Positions 26,533 to 35,966 of a DNA stretch of 64,000 nucleotides are shown here, piece after piece. The notes below the pieces were generated by a model that was not told the DNA's origin, made no database searches, and was given only the letters and a program-made list of their open reading frames with translations. The DNA is from Trinickia violacea (GTDB taxonomy: Bacteria > Pseudomonadota > Gammaproteobacteria > Burkholderiales > Burkholderiaceae). Position numbers and translations under genes: made by a program. How positions within the stretch are numbered: position 1 is the stretch's first letter; each line of letters opens with the position of its first letter. The DNA lies in contig NZ_CP040077.1 of NCBI RefSeq assembly GCF_005280735.1, forward strand, positions 1,798,001 through 1,862,000, written 5' to 3'.

Positions 26533-27333
26533 ATGGTGAATCCAACCGATCCCAATTTCGCAAAGGATGTGGCAGGCGTCAGCAAGCTCGACCGCCACGC
26601 GATCCTGACCGACGCGCGGCGCGAACTCGCCTTGCCGTCGCGCCGCGCGTTCGGCAAGCGGGTGCTGACGCTCGGCGGTCTTCTGATGCTGACAGGCTGC
26701 TCGCTGACCGACGACAAGTCCGTCAACGCGTTTCTGTTGAAGGTGTCGAGGATGAACGACCGCGTGCAGGCGTGGCTCTTCGATCCGAAGCAACTCGCGC
26801 CGACCTACACCGAAGCGCAGTTGACGCGGCCGTTTCCGTTCAACGCGTACTACGGCATCGACGACGTGCCCGACGTCGACGGCAGCGACTTCAAGCTGCA
26901 GGTGGGCGGTCTCGTCACCGGCAAGCGCACGTGGACGCTCGCCGAGCTGTACGCGCTGCCGCACGCGGAGCAGATCACGCGCCACATTTGCGTGGAAGGG
27001 TGGAGCGCGATCGGGCATTGGGGCGGCACGCCGTTTGCGGATTTTCTGCGGCGCGTGGGCGCGGATACGAGCGCGAAATACGTCGGCTTCAAATGCGCGG
27101 ACGACTATTACGAGAGCATCGACATGCCGACCGCCCTGCATCCGCAAACCCTCCTCACCTTCCAATACGACGGGCAGACGCTGCCGCCGCAGTACGGCTT
27201 TCCGATGAAGCTGCGCATGCCGACCAAGCTCGGCTACAAGAACCCGAAACACATCATGGAGATCTTCGTGACTAATACTTACCCCGGCGGCTATTGGCCC
27301 GACCAGGGGTACAACTGGTTCGGCGGGTCCTGA
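26533..27333 (+). CDS. Tat-exported molybdopterin oxidoreductase lipoprotein (sulfite-oxidase fold)
   Basis: A 266-residue enzyme of the sulfite oxidase/MsrP family. SRRAFGKRVLTLGGLLMLTGC combines a twin-arginine motif (SRRxFxK) with a lipobox (LTGC), so the protein should fold with its cofactor, go through Tat and be anchored by lipid. Cys153 in RHICVEGW is the expected Mo ligand, and the C-terminal VTNTYPGGYWPDQGYNW is family-typical. Ribosome site GGAGG precedes the ATG. With the upstream cytochrome b it forms a two-part system like MsrPQ; the substrate (methionine sulfoxide or another oxide) is inferred only. Confidence 0.87.
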   Translation: MVNPTDPNFAKDVAGVSKLDRHAILTDARRELALPSRRAFGKRVLTLGGLLMLTGCSLTDDKSVNAFLLKVSRMNDRVQAWLFDPKQLAPTYTEAQLTRPFPFNAYYGIDDVPDVDGSDFKLQVGGLVTGKRTWTLAELYALPHAEQITRHICVEGWSAIGHWGGTPFADFLRRVGADTSAKYVGFKCADDYYESIDMPTALHPQTLLTFQYDGQTLPPQYGFPMKLRMPTKLGYKNPKHIMEIFVTNTYPGGYWPDQGYNWFGGS

Positions 27334-27463
27334 AAAGCGCAGGCAGCTCAAGCGCCAAGCGCCGATGAAATCCGATCGAAAACTCGATTAGCGGCGGGGA
27401 TTCCGCAAAGTGCCGTGCAAGTCGGAACGTCTCGTGCGGGCGTTTGGAAACCGTTTTGGCGAT

Positions 27464-27940
27464 TTACGAAGGCTGGTTCGCTAGGTCCAGCACCGAGCCA
27501 TCGCGCTTCAGTGTCGCTAGAACAATGTTGGAATTGATCGACATGACCCCCGTTGCACGATGCAGGCGGTTCATGACGAAATCGGAGAAGTGATCGAGAC
27601 TGCGGGCCCGCACCGTCAGCACGTAGTTCGATGCGCCTGTGACGACTTGAGCGGCGATCACTTCCGGCCATTCCCGAATCGCCTTGACGAACGTGTCGTG
27701 CCAGCCGTCGACGTCTGGTCGCATCGACACGTGCACCAGTGCCTCAAACTCGACGCCAATACTCTTTGGCGCGATCACGCACCGGTAGCCCTCGATAATT
27801 CCGTGCTCCTCGAGCAGTTTCACTCGCCGCAGACAGGCGGACGGCGATAGCGCGACCGCGTTCGCGAGATCCTGATTACTGATGCGCCCGTCGCTTTCGA
27901 GCTGACGGAGGATGCGTATATCGGTGCGATCGAGGATCAT
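27464..27940 (-). CDS. Lrp/AsnC-family transcriptional regulator
   Basis: A 158-residue regulator with an N-terminal winged HTH (DRTDIRILRQLESDGRISNQ, then LSPSACLRRVKLLEEHGII) and a C-terminal RAM domain (about residues 65-150). It is divergent from the porin and amino-acid permease genes, with repeated sites between them, so it probably controls amino-acid uptake through them. It is clearly different in sequence from the regulator at 3229. Ligand unknown. Confidence 0.93.
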   Translation of the reverse strand: MILDRTDIRILRQLESDGRISNQDLANAVALSPSACLRRVKLLEEHGIIEGYRCVIAPKSIGVEFEALVHVSMRPDVDGWHDTFVKAIREWPEVIAAQVVTGASNYVLTVRARSLDHFSDFVMNRLHRATGVMSINSNIVLATLKRDGSVLDLANQPS

Positions 27941-27961
27941 ATCGAAGAATCATTCAAAAGT

Positions 27962-28005
27962 TCGATAGCAATTCGAAGATTCTAGCACTCGATAGCGATT
28001 CGAAG
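27962..28005. promoter_or_regulatory. Direct-repeat operator between Lrp regulator and porin
   Basis: TCGATAGCAATTCGAAG (27962-27978) and TCGATAGCGATTCGAAG (27989-28005) differ at one base and start 27 bp apart. Partial copies (ATCGAAGAATCATTC) extend toward the regulator start at 27940. Repeated sites of this kind suit an octameric Lrp-type protein. Confidence 0.6.
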
Positions 28006-28184
28006 CACGCTTACTGAAGCACATTTCATTTTTTCGGCGCTAGCATGCTGTCAGAGATTTAACGGGGAAGCCAACCGGTGCTGGTTTGCCGCTTATGGTG
28101 AATGTTGCGGAGGTTTTTCTATCAAGCTTTCGCATTCCTGAATTTTTGCCGATTAACAAAGAGAGAGTGAGTGGGGAGAAGTGG

Positions 28185-29258
28185 GTGAATCATTTTGGAA
28201 TGCTGAAATTTGGGGTGGTAATTGGCGGCGCCGTCTCGGTTAGCGCGTTTGCTCAGAACGCCGTCACGTTGTATGGCATCGTCGACCAGAGCATCCGGTA
28301 CACGACGAATGCCGATGCGGCGAACGGCAGCATGTGGCAGATGGCAAACGGGGCTATCACCAATAGCCGGTGGGGATTGAAGGGGTCGGAGGATCTGGGC
28401 AATGGCTTGAAAGCGATCTTCCGTCTGGAAAACGGTTTCGAGCCGCAGAACGGGGAGATGGATAGCAACCGGCTGTTCGGCCGCTATGCCTACGTTGGAC
28501 TGTCCGGCGGCTTCGGCACCGTCGAAATGGGCCGGCAGACCACGGAGGGTTTCAATCTGTTCGGCGATCTCGATCCGCTGACCGTCGGAAACTACACGGC
28601 CAACATGTGGCCGTATTTCCTGACGCAGGGGTATGCGAGCAACGTCGTCAGCTACAGCAACACGATCTCCGGATTGAGCGTCGGGGCGAGCTATGGTTTC
28701 GGGGGGCAGCCGGGCAGCCTGACCGAAAACTCGTATTGGGGCGTTCGCTCCGAGTACACGCAAGGAGCGCTGACATTGGGCGGCGTGTACCAGCAAACCC
28801 GTGACATGCAGAGCCATGCCCAACAGATGTGGGGTGTGGCCGGCCGCTACGTCGTCGGACCTGCGTCGATCTTTCTCGGCTACGTCGGCGGCAAGGACGC
28901 GACGGGAGAGATCGATCGGGACTTCCTGAACGATCCGAGCCGCACGGTCACCTATGGGTCGTTCGTCGACCATCCGCGCAAGGACACCATCGGCTATACC
29001 GGCATCGTCTATAGGGTCGATCCGGCGATTACCGTTACGGGCGCGTTCTACTACGACACCATCAAGAACGTGAACGGTATCGGCGGTAACAGCGGTAAAC
29101 GCTACACCGGTGTGCTCGAAGCCGAATACGCCCTGTCCAAGGGCACTCAAGTGTACGGCACGGTCGATTACAACAAGGTCTCGGGCGGCGCCGTTACCGA
29201 ACTGCCGGGTAGCAGCCACCAGGCGGGCGTGGCGATGGGTATGCGTCACATTTTTTGA
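28185..29258 (+). CDS. Gram-negative porin (Porin_4 / OmpC-like)
   Basis: A 357-residue trimeric outer-membrane porin. The signal peptide ends VSVSAFA before QNAVTLYGIVDQSIRY, the standard first strand of Burkholderia porins; GLKGSEDLGNGLKAIFRLE is the hallmark motif, and the C-terminus ends GMRHIF with terminal Phe for BAM recognition. A GTG at 28185 is chosen as start because GGGGAGAA lies 8 bp upstream and the residues from there form a complete signal peptide; a longer frame from 28086 adds sequence that does not look like a leader. It precedes an amino-acid permease and may be its outer-membrane entry. Confidence 0.9.
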   Translation: MNHFGMLKFGVVIGGAVSVSAFAQNAVTLYGIVDQSIRYTTNADAANGSMWQMANGAITNSRWGLKGSEDLGNGLKAIFRLENGFEPQNGEMDSNRLFGRYAYVGLSGGFGTVEMGRQTTEGFNLFGDLDPLTVGNYTANMWPYFLTQGYASNVVSYSNTISGLSVGASYGFGGQPGSLTENSYWGVRSEYTQGALTLGGVYQQTRDMQSHAQQMWGVAGRYVVGPASIFLGYVGGKDATGEIDRDFLNDPSRTVTYGSFVDHPRKDTIGYTGIVYRVDPAITVTGAFYYDTIKNVNGIGGNSGKRYTGVLEAEYALSKGTQVYGTVDYNKVSGGAVTELPGSSHQAGVAMGMRHIF

Positions 29259-29350
29259 CCGGCAACGGCGGGCTTTGTGCAGCAAGCGCGAGGCGTCGGC
29301 GGCAACACCCGATGCCCGCGTCCAATATCAAGAGTTGGAGGAGAGTTTCA

Positions 29351-30796
29351 ATGAGTTCGGAAGGGCAATTCCAGAAGATTGCCGCACGTGAAGAGGGGCT
29401 TCGGCGCACTCTGAGCGCCCGGCAGATGACGATGATTGCAATCGGTGGCGCAATCGGAACCGGCTTGTTTCTCGGCAGTGGTTTCGCGATCAGCTTTGCC
29501 GGGCCCAGTGTATTGATCAGCTATGGGATTGGCGCGCTGATCTCTCTACTGCTGATGGGTTGTCTCGCGGAAATGACGGTCGCTCATCCCACGTCGGGCT
29601 CGTTCGGGGCTTATGCCGAGCACTACTTGAGCCCGTGGGCGGGCTTTCTCGTGCGCTACGCGTATTGGGCGTGCATCGTGCTTGCGGTCGGCGCCGAGGT
29701 GACGGCCGTCGCGCTTTACATGAAGTACTGGTTTCCCGCTGTACCGGGCTGGATGTGGATCGTCGGATTCTCGAGCGTGCTCGTGCTGGTCAACGCGCTG
29801 AGCGTCAATGTGTTCGGTTCGGTCGAGTACTGGTTCTCGGTCGTCAAGATCACGGCCATCGTTGCTTTTATCGTGATCGGCGGCTACGTCGTGTTCGTGA
29901 ATCCGTCCCTGGTGGCGGGCACGAACGACGGCGTCGGTGCGTCGGTGGCGGGCTTCCATCACTACGTCGACCATGGCGGATTTTTCCCCAAGGGCGTCTG
30001 GGGGATGTGGGTCGCGGTCATCGTCTCGATCTTCAGTTACCTGAGCATCGAAATGATCGCGGTAGCCGCAGGCGAGGCGCAAGATCCGGAGCGGGCTGTG
30101 ACGCGCGCATTTCGCTCGACGATGGTTCGCCTGGTGCTGTTTTATCTGGTCACGCTTGCGTTGATGCTGGCGATCGTGCCGTGGACCGTGGCCGGTCGCG
30201 ACGAAAGCCCGTTCGTCAAGGTCATGGCCGCGGTTCATATGCCGGGTGCGGCAGGCGTGATCAATTTGGTCGTGCTGGTCGCGGCGTTGTCGGCGATGAA
30301 CAGCCAGCTCTACATCACGACCCGCATGATGTTCAGTCTTGCGCGTGCAGGCCATGCGCCGCGCGGCCTAGGTGAAGTCAACAGCAGGGGCGTGCCTCTC
30401 AGTGCGCTATTGCTGTCGACGGCGGGTATCGCGGTGGCGACGATCGTGAGCGTCGTCTACCCGGACGCGTCCTTTACCATCATGATGGCGATCTCGATGT
30501 TCGGCGCGATGTTCACCTGGATGATGATTTTCGTCACGCACTACTTTTTTCGCCGAGCCTGGACCCGTAGCGGCCGTCGTGCGCCCAGTTTCCGGATGCC
30601 GGGATTCCCGCTGCTGACGCTGCTTGGTGCGGGGCTGATGCTTGCCACCATGGTGACGACGTATTTCACGGCCGAGTTTCACATGACGCTGATTTTCGGC
30701 GTGCCGTTCCTGATCCTGCTGAGCGTGCTGTATTTCGCGTGCTTTCGACGCCAGCCGGCGTTGACCCAGGCGGGGGACCCGTCCCGCCGCGCTTGA
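29351..30796 (+). CDS. APC-family amino-acid permease
   Basis: A 481-residue, 12-helix amino-acid:proton symporter of the AnsP/GabP/ProY group. The first helix holds AIGGAIGTGLFLGSG, which binds the amino-acid carboxylate, and FSYLSIEMIAVAAGEAQDPERA is the conserved helix-6 motif. The start at 29351 has a strong GGAGGAGAG site; an in-frame start 96 bp earlier is unlikely. It follows the porin by 92 bp and faces an Lrp regulator, so porin and permease probably form one amino-acid uptake unit. Exact substrate not known. Confidence 0.93.
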   Translation: MSSEGQFQKIAAREEGLRRTLSARQMTMIAIGGAIGTGLFLGSGFAISFAGPSVLISYGIGALISLLLMGCLAEMTVAHPTSGSFGAYAEHYLSPWAGFLVRYAYWACIVLAVGAEVTAVALYMKYWFPAVPGWMWIVGFSSVLVLVNALSVNVFGSVEYWFSVVKITAIVAFIVIGGYVVFVNPSLVAGTNDGVGASVAGFHHYVDHGGFFPKGVWGMWVAVIVSIFSYLSIEMIAVAAGEAQDPERAVTRAFRSTMVRLVLFYLVTLALMLAIVPWTVAGRDESPFVKVMAAVHMPGAAGVINLVVLVAALSAMNSQLYITTRMMFSLARAGHAPRGLGEVNSRGVPLSALLLSTAGIAVATIVSVVYPDASFTIMMAISMFGAMFTWMMIFVTHYFFRRAWTRSGRRAPSFRMPGFPLLTLLGAGLMLATMVTTYFTAEFHMTLIFGVPFLILLSVLYFACFRRQPALTQAGDPSRRA

Positions 30797-31176
30797 CTCG
30801 GCACTGAGGAGATCGTCGCGCGCGCCGGGAGGCGCACGCGGCTTTCCTCTTGTTTGTCAGCCGGCGCTCATGGACATTTAAAGATGTGTGCCGTCTGCAC
30901 GCCGGATCTGACAATCTTTAAACGTTTCCGCGTTGCGCACTTCTTATACTGTGCTGTACCGGAAATAGCGCGCGTTAATGTAATAGAAAGCTTTCGAATG
31001 TGACTGGATCAACAAAAAAGTCATAACACTTTTTCGCTTATCATGAAAAAGCGGATCGCCGCTGTAACCGGGGGGCCCGAATGCAACTCATTTTTGAGAT
31101 GCTCGGTCGGTGAGCCGGCGATAACGGGCGCACAGGCAAAAAAACTACGAATAATGAAATGGTGTCGCGGAGTGCT
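30797..31176. other. AT-rich intergenic region with inverted repeats
   Basis: This 380-bp gap is AT-rich. TTTAAAGAT (30877-30885) and ATCTTTAAA (30914-30922) are perfect 9-bp arms 28 bp apart, and CTTTTTC/GAAAAAG flank a 9-nt loop near 31029-31051. TATACT at 30945-30950 could be a -10, but no good -35 sits at the right distance. It probably ends the permease unit and holds the promoter of the signalling cluster. Confidence 0.4.
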
Positions 31177-31875
31177 ATGAGAATCGCAGTACTGGATGAC
31201 GATCCGGCGCAGACCGATTTTGTTTGTCAGACGCTGGCAGCGGCGGGACATGTTTGTCACGCATTTGGAGAAGGGCGCGCACTCGTGAAGCAGTTGCGCC
31301 GCCAAACGTTCGACTTGCTCGTGCTCGACTGGAACGTGCCCGACATGTCCGGCGAAGACGTGCTGAACTGGGTCCGGCAGAGCGTATCGGACCGCTTGCC
31401 GGTGCTCTTCATGACGAGCCGCAGCCGCGAGACCGACATCGCGTCGATGCTCAACACCGGCGCCGACGACTACGTCGTCAAGCCCGTGCCGGCCTCCGTG
31501 CTGCTCGCGCGCGTGGGCGCGCTGCTGCGGCGCGCCTATCAGCTCAATCCGGCCGTGACGAGGGAAGTCTTCGGCGAATATGAGTTCGACCTGAGCGCCA
31601 AGCACGTCCTGGTGAAGGGCGCGGCGGTGACCCTCACGCAAAAGGAATTCGAGCTCGCGCTGTTGCTGTTCCAGCATTTGAGTCGGCCGTTGTCGCGCGC
31701 GCACATCCTCGATGTGATCTGGAAGCAGGCCGTCGACATTCCGTCGCGCACGATGGATACGCACGTGTCGATGCTGCGTGCGAAGCTCGGGCTGCGTCCC
31801 GAGAACGGCTACCGGCTCACGCCGATCTACGGCTACGGGTATCGCCTCGAGCGTCTCGAACAGGAGGGCGCGTGA
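31177..31875 (+). CDS. OmpR-family response regulator
   Basis: A 232-residue regulator. The receiver domain (residues 1-118) has the acidic pocket LDDDP, phospho-acceptor Asp in LLVLDWNVPDMSG, the Thr/Ser region LFMTSRSRE and Lys in DDYVVKPVPA. The C-terminal winged helix (about 135-230, with TLTQKEFELALLLF and DTHVSMLRAKLGL) is of OmpR/PhoB type. The start MRIAVLDDDPAQ at 31177 is preferred over the ATG at 31159. Its TGA overlaps the GTG of the FecR-type gene, and the histidine kinase two genes on is the likely partner. Confidence 0.94.
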   Translation: MRIAVLDDDPAQTDFVCQTLAAAGHVCHAFGEGRALVKQLRRQTFDLLVLDWNVPDMSGEDVLNWVRQSVSDRLPVLFMTSRSRETDIASMLNTGADDYVVKPVPASVLLARVGALLRRAYQLNPAVTREVFGEYEFDLSAKHVLVKGAAVTLTQKEFELALLLFQHLSRPLSRAHILDVIWKQAVDIPSRTMDTHVSMLRAKLGLRPENGYRLTPIYGYGYRLERLEQEGA

Positions 31876-33305
31876 GGCGCGCGAGCCGGGCGGCGTCAGC
31901 GCCGCAGCGGCTCGCACGGTCTTCGAAGCGCGCGGCGCTCGCGGGTTTGATCGCGACGCTCGCGGCTTGCGGCGCGCAGTCCGCCGACGCGCACCAGCCG
32001 AGCGCGTCCGCTGCTGCCGCTCAATACGCCCCCTACGTGACGAAGACGGGCGACAACCTCTTCGATATCTCCGACCGCTATCTGCGCGATTCGAACGACT
32101 GGCGCGTGCTCGCGCGGCTCAATCGCGTTTCCGAGCCGCGCCATCTCCCGCCCGGCATGACGTTGCGGCTGCCGGTCGCGCTGCTCAAGCGGACGAACCT
32201 GACGGCGAGCGTCGTCGCGATGAGCGGGCCGGTCGAGCGTGCGTTTCGCGACGGTCCATTCCTGCCGCTGACCGACGGCGCGACGTTGACCGAAGGCGAC
32301 CGCCTGCGCACCGGGGACAACGGCTTCGTCACGCTGGAGCTGGCCGACGGCTCGCACTTGTCGCTGCCGTCGAACAGCCAGATCGATCTCCATACGCTGC
32401 AGCAGACGGCGCTCACCGGCACGACGGTGCGTCACTTCGAGCTCAAGCGCGGCGAAGTCGATAGCGAGGTCACGCACGCGACGCGCAAGGACGACCGCTT
32501 TCAGATCCGCTCGCCGTCGGTGGTGGCCGGCGTGCGCGGCACGCAGTTTCGCGTGGACTATGACGACGCGCAGCAGGCGACGGCGGTCGAGGTGCTCGAC
32601 GGCACGGTCGGCGTAGACAGGGCGAGCGCCGCGGCTCAGCGCGATGCGATGGCCGCCGAGCAGCTCGTCCATGCGCGCTACGGCAGCGTCACGCGAGCGA
32701 CGGGTGGCGTCGGCGGGCCAATCGCATTGCTTGGCGCGCCCGCGCTGACGAATCCCGCGAAAGTGCAGGACGATCCGGCGGTGGCGTTCGACTTGCAGCC
32801 GCTCGCCGGCGCCGCGCGCTACCGCGTCGCGATCGCGCGCGATGCGGGCGTGCTCGATCGGGTGCGCGACGAACGCGTCGACGGGCCGCACGCATCGTTT
32901 GCCGATCTGGCGGACGGCACGTATTTCGTGCGCCTCTCGGCAATCGACGCGAACGGTCTCGAAGGACTGCCGCAGACCTATGCGTTCGAGCGCCGCTTGA
33001 CCGGGCTTTCGACCTCGGCCGCGCGTCGCGCCGGCAGCCGCGACTTCGAATTCCGCTGGCTCGTGAGTCAGGCGAACCAGGCGCAGGCCAACCCGCAGGC
33101 CAAGACACGCTTCCGTTTCGTGCTCGCCGCCACGCCGGACTTGCAGCATCCGATTGTCGATCGCGTCGACCTCGACGCCGGGCATCTCGTCGTCTCCAAT
33201 TTGCCGGCGGGCGTCTACTATTGGACGGTCGTCGCCGAGCAATTCGAGAACGGGAAGTTCTATGAAAAGGGCAGTCCGGTGCAGTCCTTCACGCTGGCCT
33301 ACTAG
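31872..33305 (+). CDS. LysM-FecR domain envelope protein of the signalling cluster
   Basis: A 477-residue exported protein starting with GTG at 31872, which overlaps the upstream TGA. The N-terminus (LAGLIATLAACGAQSADA) could be a lipoprotein or a cleaved signal. A LysM-like peptidoglycan-binding segment spans about residues 53-100 (YVTKTGDNLFDISDRYLRD), a FecR domain about 110-260 (SPSVVAGVRGTQFRVDY), then two fibronectin-like repeats (about 290-475). In other bacteria FecR domains relay outer-membrane signals to sigma factors; here the neighbours are a response regulator and a histidine kinase, suggesting the protein senses the envelope for a two-component system. Confidence 0.85.
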   Translation: MRRASRAASAPQRLARSSKRAALAGLIATLAACGAQSADAHQPSASAAAAQYAPYVTKTGDNLFDISDRYLRDSNDWRVLARLNRVSEPRHLPPGMTLRLPVALLKRTNLTASVVAMSGPVERAFRDGPFLPLTDGATLTEGDRLRTGDNGFVTLELADGSHLSLPSNSQIDLHTLQQTALTGTTVRHFELKRGEVDSEVTHATRKDDRFQIRSPSVVAGVRGTQFRVDYDDAQQATAVEVLDGTVGVDRASAAAQRDAMAAEQLVHARYGSVTRATGGVGGPIALLGAPALTNPAKVQDDPAVAFDLQPLAGAARYRVAIARDAGVLDRVRDERVDGPHASFADLADGTYFVRLSAIDANGLEGLPQTYAFERRLTGLSTSAARRAGSRDFEFRWLVSQANQAQANPQAKTRFRFVLAATPDLQHPIVDRVDLDAGHLVVSNLPAGVYYWTVVAEQFENGKFYEKGSPVQSFTLAY

Positions 33306-35879
33306 GTGAGTTTCGATCTGCTGAGGGCCCGCGCGCTTCATGCCGCCGGGCTCAGAAGACCGGTCGGGCGCCGCTTCATGATCGAGTGGTTCGGGATCGG
33401 CTGTCTCGGTGTCGCGGTGGTCGTGCTCGGCTCGGTTTGGCACATGAGCGCGAGCATCGACAGGATCGTCTACGACCGCTTCCTGGTGTGGCGTCCAGTG
33501 CCGGTCGCGTCCGGCATCGCGATCGTGAAGATCGACAATGCGAGCATCGATCGGCTCGGCCGCTGGCCGTGGCCGCGCAGCGTGCACGCTCAGCTGCTCG
33601 ACGCGCTCGCGAAAGCGCGGCCCGCGGCGATCGTCTACGACGTGCTGTTTACCGAGCCCGAAGCGAGCGACGCGCAGTTCGCGAAGGCAATCGGGCTCAC
33701 GCCGACGTATTTGCCGCTGCTGCTTTCTCCTTCGGCGAACGATGGCAGCCGCAGCGCGACGCTGCCGGTTCCCGCACTCGCGAAAGCCGCTGCGGCGCTC
33801 GGCCATATCAATCTCGAAGTGGACCCCGATGGCATCGTGCGCAGTGTCGCGCTATTCGAGGGCGATGCGGGCATGCGTTGGCCGCAACTCGTCGTGCCGG
33901 TCTACCGGGCGCTCGCGGATGGCGCGCTGAAGGCGGCGTCCGTGACGCGGCCGGCGCGCGACCGGCTCGGCATCGCGGCAAGCGAATATGCCGGCGCGGA
34001 CGTAAATGCAAACACAAGCACAAGCGCAAGCGGCGCCGTCTCCGCGCAAGCCGCCACGACAGACGAGAGGCGCTTCCTGATCCCGTTCAGCCGCCTCTCC
34101 GGCGACTACACGAGCGTATCGGCCGCGAGCCTCTTGGCGGGCGAGGTGTCGCCCGACGCGCTCTCCGGCAAGATCGTCTTCATCGGCGCGACGGCCTCGG
34201 GTCTGTTCGACCGCTTCGCGACGCCGGTATCGGGCGAACTCGGCCCGCTGCCCGGCGTGCTGATCCACGCGAACGTGCTCGACGCGCTCGTCACGGGGCG
34301 CGAGATCGAGCCGGCCCGCGCAGGGTGGGTGTGCGCGGCGGCGATCGTGCCGCTCGCGGCGCTGCTCGCAGGGTTCCTGTTCCTGTCGCCGTGGCGCTCG
34401 CTGTTGCTCACGGCCGGACTCTGCGCGGCGGTGACTGCGGTGAGTGCCGCGCTCCTCTACGGCGCGCGCGTGTGGATGTCGCCGGTGCCCGCGATCGCCG
34501 GGCTCGTGGCCGTCTATCCGCTATGGAACTGGCGCCGGCTCGAAATGACGATGTCGTACCTGCGCCGCGAATTGCAGCGTCTCGCCGACGAGCCGTATCT
34601 GCTGCCCGAAGCGCCGGCTGGGCACGACGGCCTTTCCTCGTCGTCCGGTCACCTCTCGCGCCGCGAGCCTGCGAAGCGCGGCGCCTATGGCAAACCCGGC
34701 AGCGAATTCGGCGGCGACGTGCTCGAACGCCAGATCGCGCTGATGGCGCAAGCGTCGCAGCGCGTGCAGGACATGAAGCGCTTCGTCTGGGATAGCTTGA
34801 ACAGCGTGCCGGAGCCGATCCTCGTCACCGACCGTCGCGGCGTCGTGCTGATCGCCAATCACGCGGCGCGCGCGCATTGCGCGGGCCTCGGCGCACCGGC
34901 GCCGGAAGGCCGGCCGATGCAAGAGGCGCTCGCGGGCCTCGCCTTCGTGAAGTCGATCGACGACGACGTCGACGCGGAAAGCTTCGCCCGCGCGCACTGG
35001 CCGGCGCTGCTCGACCCGACGCAGCAGGCGCACGCGCACCTGCTCGAACGCGGCATCGAGGTGCGCGACGCCAACGAGCGCGATCACCTGCTGCGCTGTG
35101 CGACCTGTACGAACGCGCACGGCGAGGCGACCGGCTGGATCGCGGGCCTCGTCGACGTGACCGCGCTGCATGCCGCCGAACGCCATCGCGAAGACGCGCT
35201 GCGTCTGCTCTCGCACGACATGCGCTCGCCGCACGCATCGATTCTCGCGCTGGTCGAGACCGAGCGGGCGCGGGTCGAATCCGAGCGCACGCGCGAGCTG
35301 CTCGCGCGGATCGAGCGCTACGCCGAGCGCGCGCTCACGCTCGCCGACGATTTCGTGCAGCTCGCGCGCGCCGAATCGCAGGCATACGTGCTGGAGCCGG
35401 TCAGCATGATCGAGCTGGTGATCGACGCGAGCGACGAAGTCTGGCCGCAGGCGAACGCGAAACAGATCCAGCTCGATACGCGGATCGACGGCGAACCGCT
35501 TTGGATCTGCGTCGACCGTTCGTTGATGACGCGCGCGCTCGTCAACGTGCTGGCCAACGCGGTCAAGTACAGTCCGCAGCAGACGCGGATCACCTGCACG
35601 GTCGATGGCGACGCGGCAGGCAAGCACGTGCGGTGCACGATCCGCGATCAGGGCTACGGCATTCCCGAGGAGCAGCAGCGGCATTTGTTCGAGCGGTTCA
35701 GACGGTTTCAGAGCCCGGGGCAGCCGAACGTGAACGGCACGGGGCTCGGGATGGTGTTCGTGAAGACGGTCGTCACGCGCCACGGCGGTCACGTCGACAT
35801 CGACAGCGCGCCGGGCAAGGGCACCGCGTTGACGATGACGCTGCCCGCGTTCGACGACACCGCGCCGGCGGCGGCATGA
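33306..35879 (+). CDS. CHASE2-domain sensor histidine kinase
   Basis: An 857-residue membrane kinase beginning with GTG directly after the upstream TAG. One N-terminal helix (about residues 25-48) leads into a periplasmic CHASE2 domain (about 50-335), then three helices (about 338-410), a coiled segment and PAS-like region (about 480-610), and the catalytic core: H box LSHDMRSP, N box LVNVLANAVKYSP, G1 DQGYGIPEE and G2 GTGLGMVFV. All kinase residues are present. With the response regulator and the LysM-FecR protein it forms one signalling unit; the signal is unknown. Confidence 0.93.
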   Translation: MSFDLLRARALHAAGLRRPVGRRFMIEWFGIGCLGVAVVVLGSVWHMSASIDRIVYDRFLVWRPVPVASGIAIVKIDNASIDRLGRWPWPRSVHAQLLDALAKARPAAIVYDVLFTEPEASDAQFAKAIGLTPTYLPLLLSPSANDGSRSATLPVPALAKAAAALGHINLEVDPDGIVRSVALFEGDAGMRWPQLVVPVYRALADGALKAASVTRPARDRLGIAASEYAGADVNANTSTSASGAVSAQAATTDERRFLIPFSRLSGDYTSVSAASLLAGEVSPDALSGKIVFIGATASGLFDRFATPVSGELGPLPGVLIHANVLDALVTGREIEPARAGWVCAAAIVPLAALLAGFLFLSPWRSLLLTAGLCAAVTAVSAALLYGARVWMSPVPAIAGLVAVYPLWNWRRLEMTMSYLRRELQRLADEPYLLPEAPAGHDGLSSSSGHLSRREPAKRGAYGKPGSEFGGDVLERQIALMAQASQRVQDMKRFVWDSLNSVPEPILVTDRRGVVLIANHAARAHCAGLGAPAPEGRPMQEALAGLAFVKSIDDDVDAESFARAHWPALLDPTQQAHAHLLERGIEVRDANERDHLLRCATCTNAHGEATGWIAGLVDVTALHAAERHREDALRLLSHDMRSPHASILALVETERARVESERTRELLARIERYAERALTLADDFVQLARAESQAYVLEPVSMIELVIDASDEVWPQANAKQIQLDTRIDGEPLWICVDRSLMTRALVNVLANAVKYSPQQTRITCTVDGDAAGKHVRCTIRDQGYGIPEEQQRHLFERFRRFQSPGQPNVNGTGLGMVFVKTVVTRHGGHVDIDSAPGKGTALTMTLPAFDDTAPAAA

Positions 35880-35966
35880 ACGCTGTCTGTCGTCGCCAAT
35901 GTCGCCAATCGCATGATGCATGAAGGTGCCTTGGATGGGCCGCGCAACTATCGGAGTCGAAACCAA

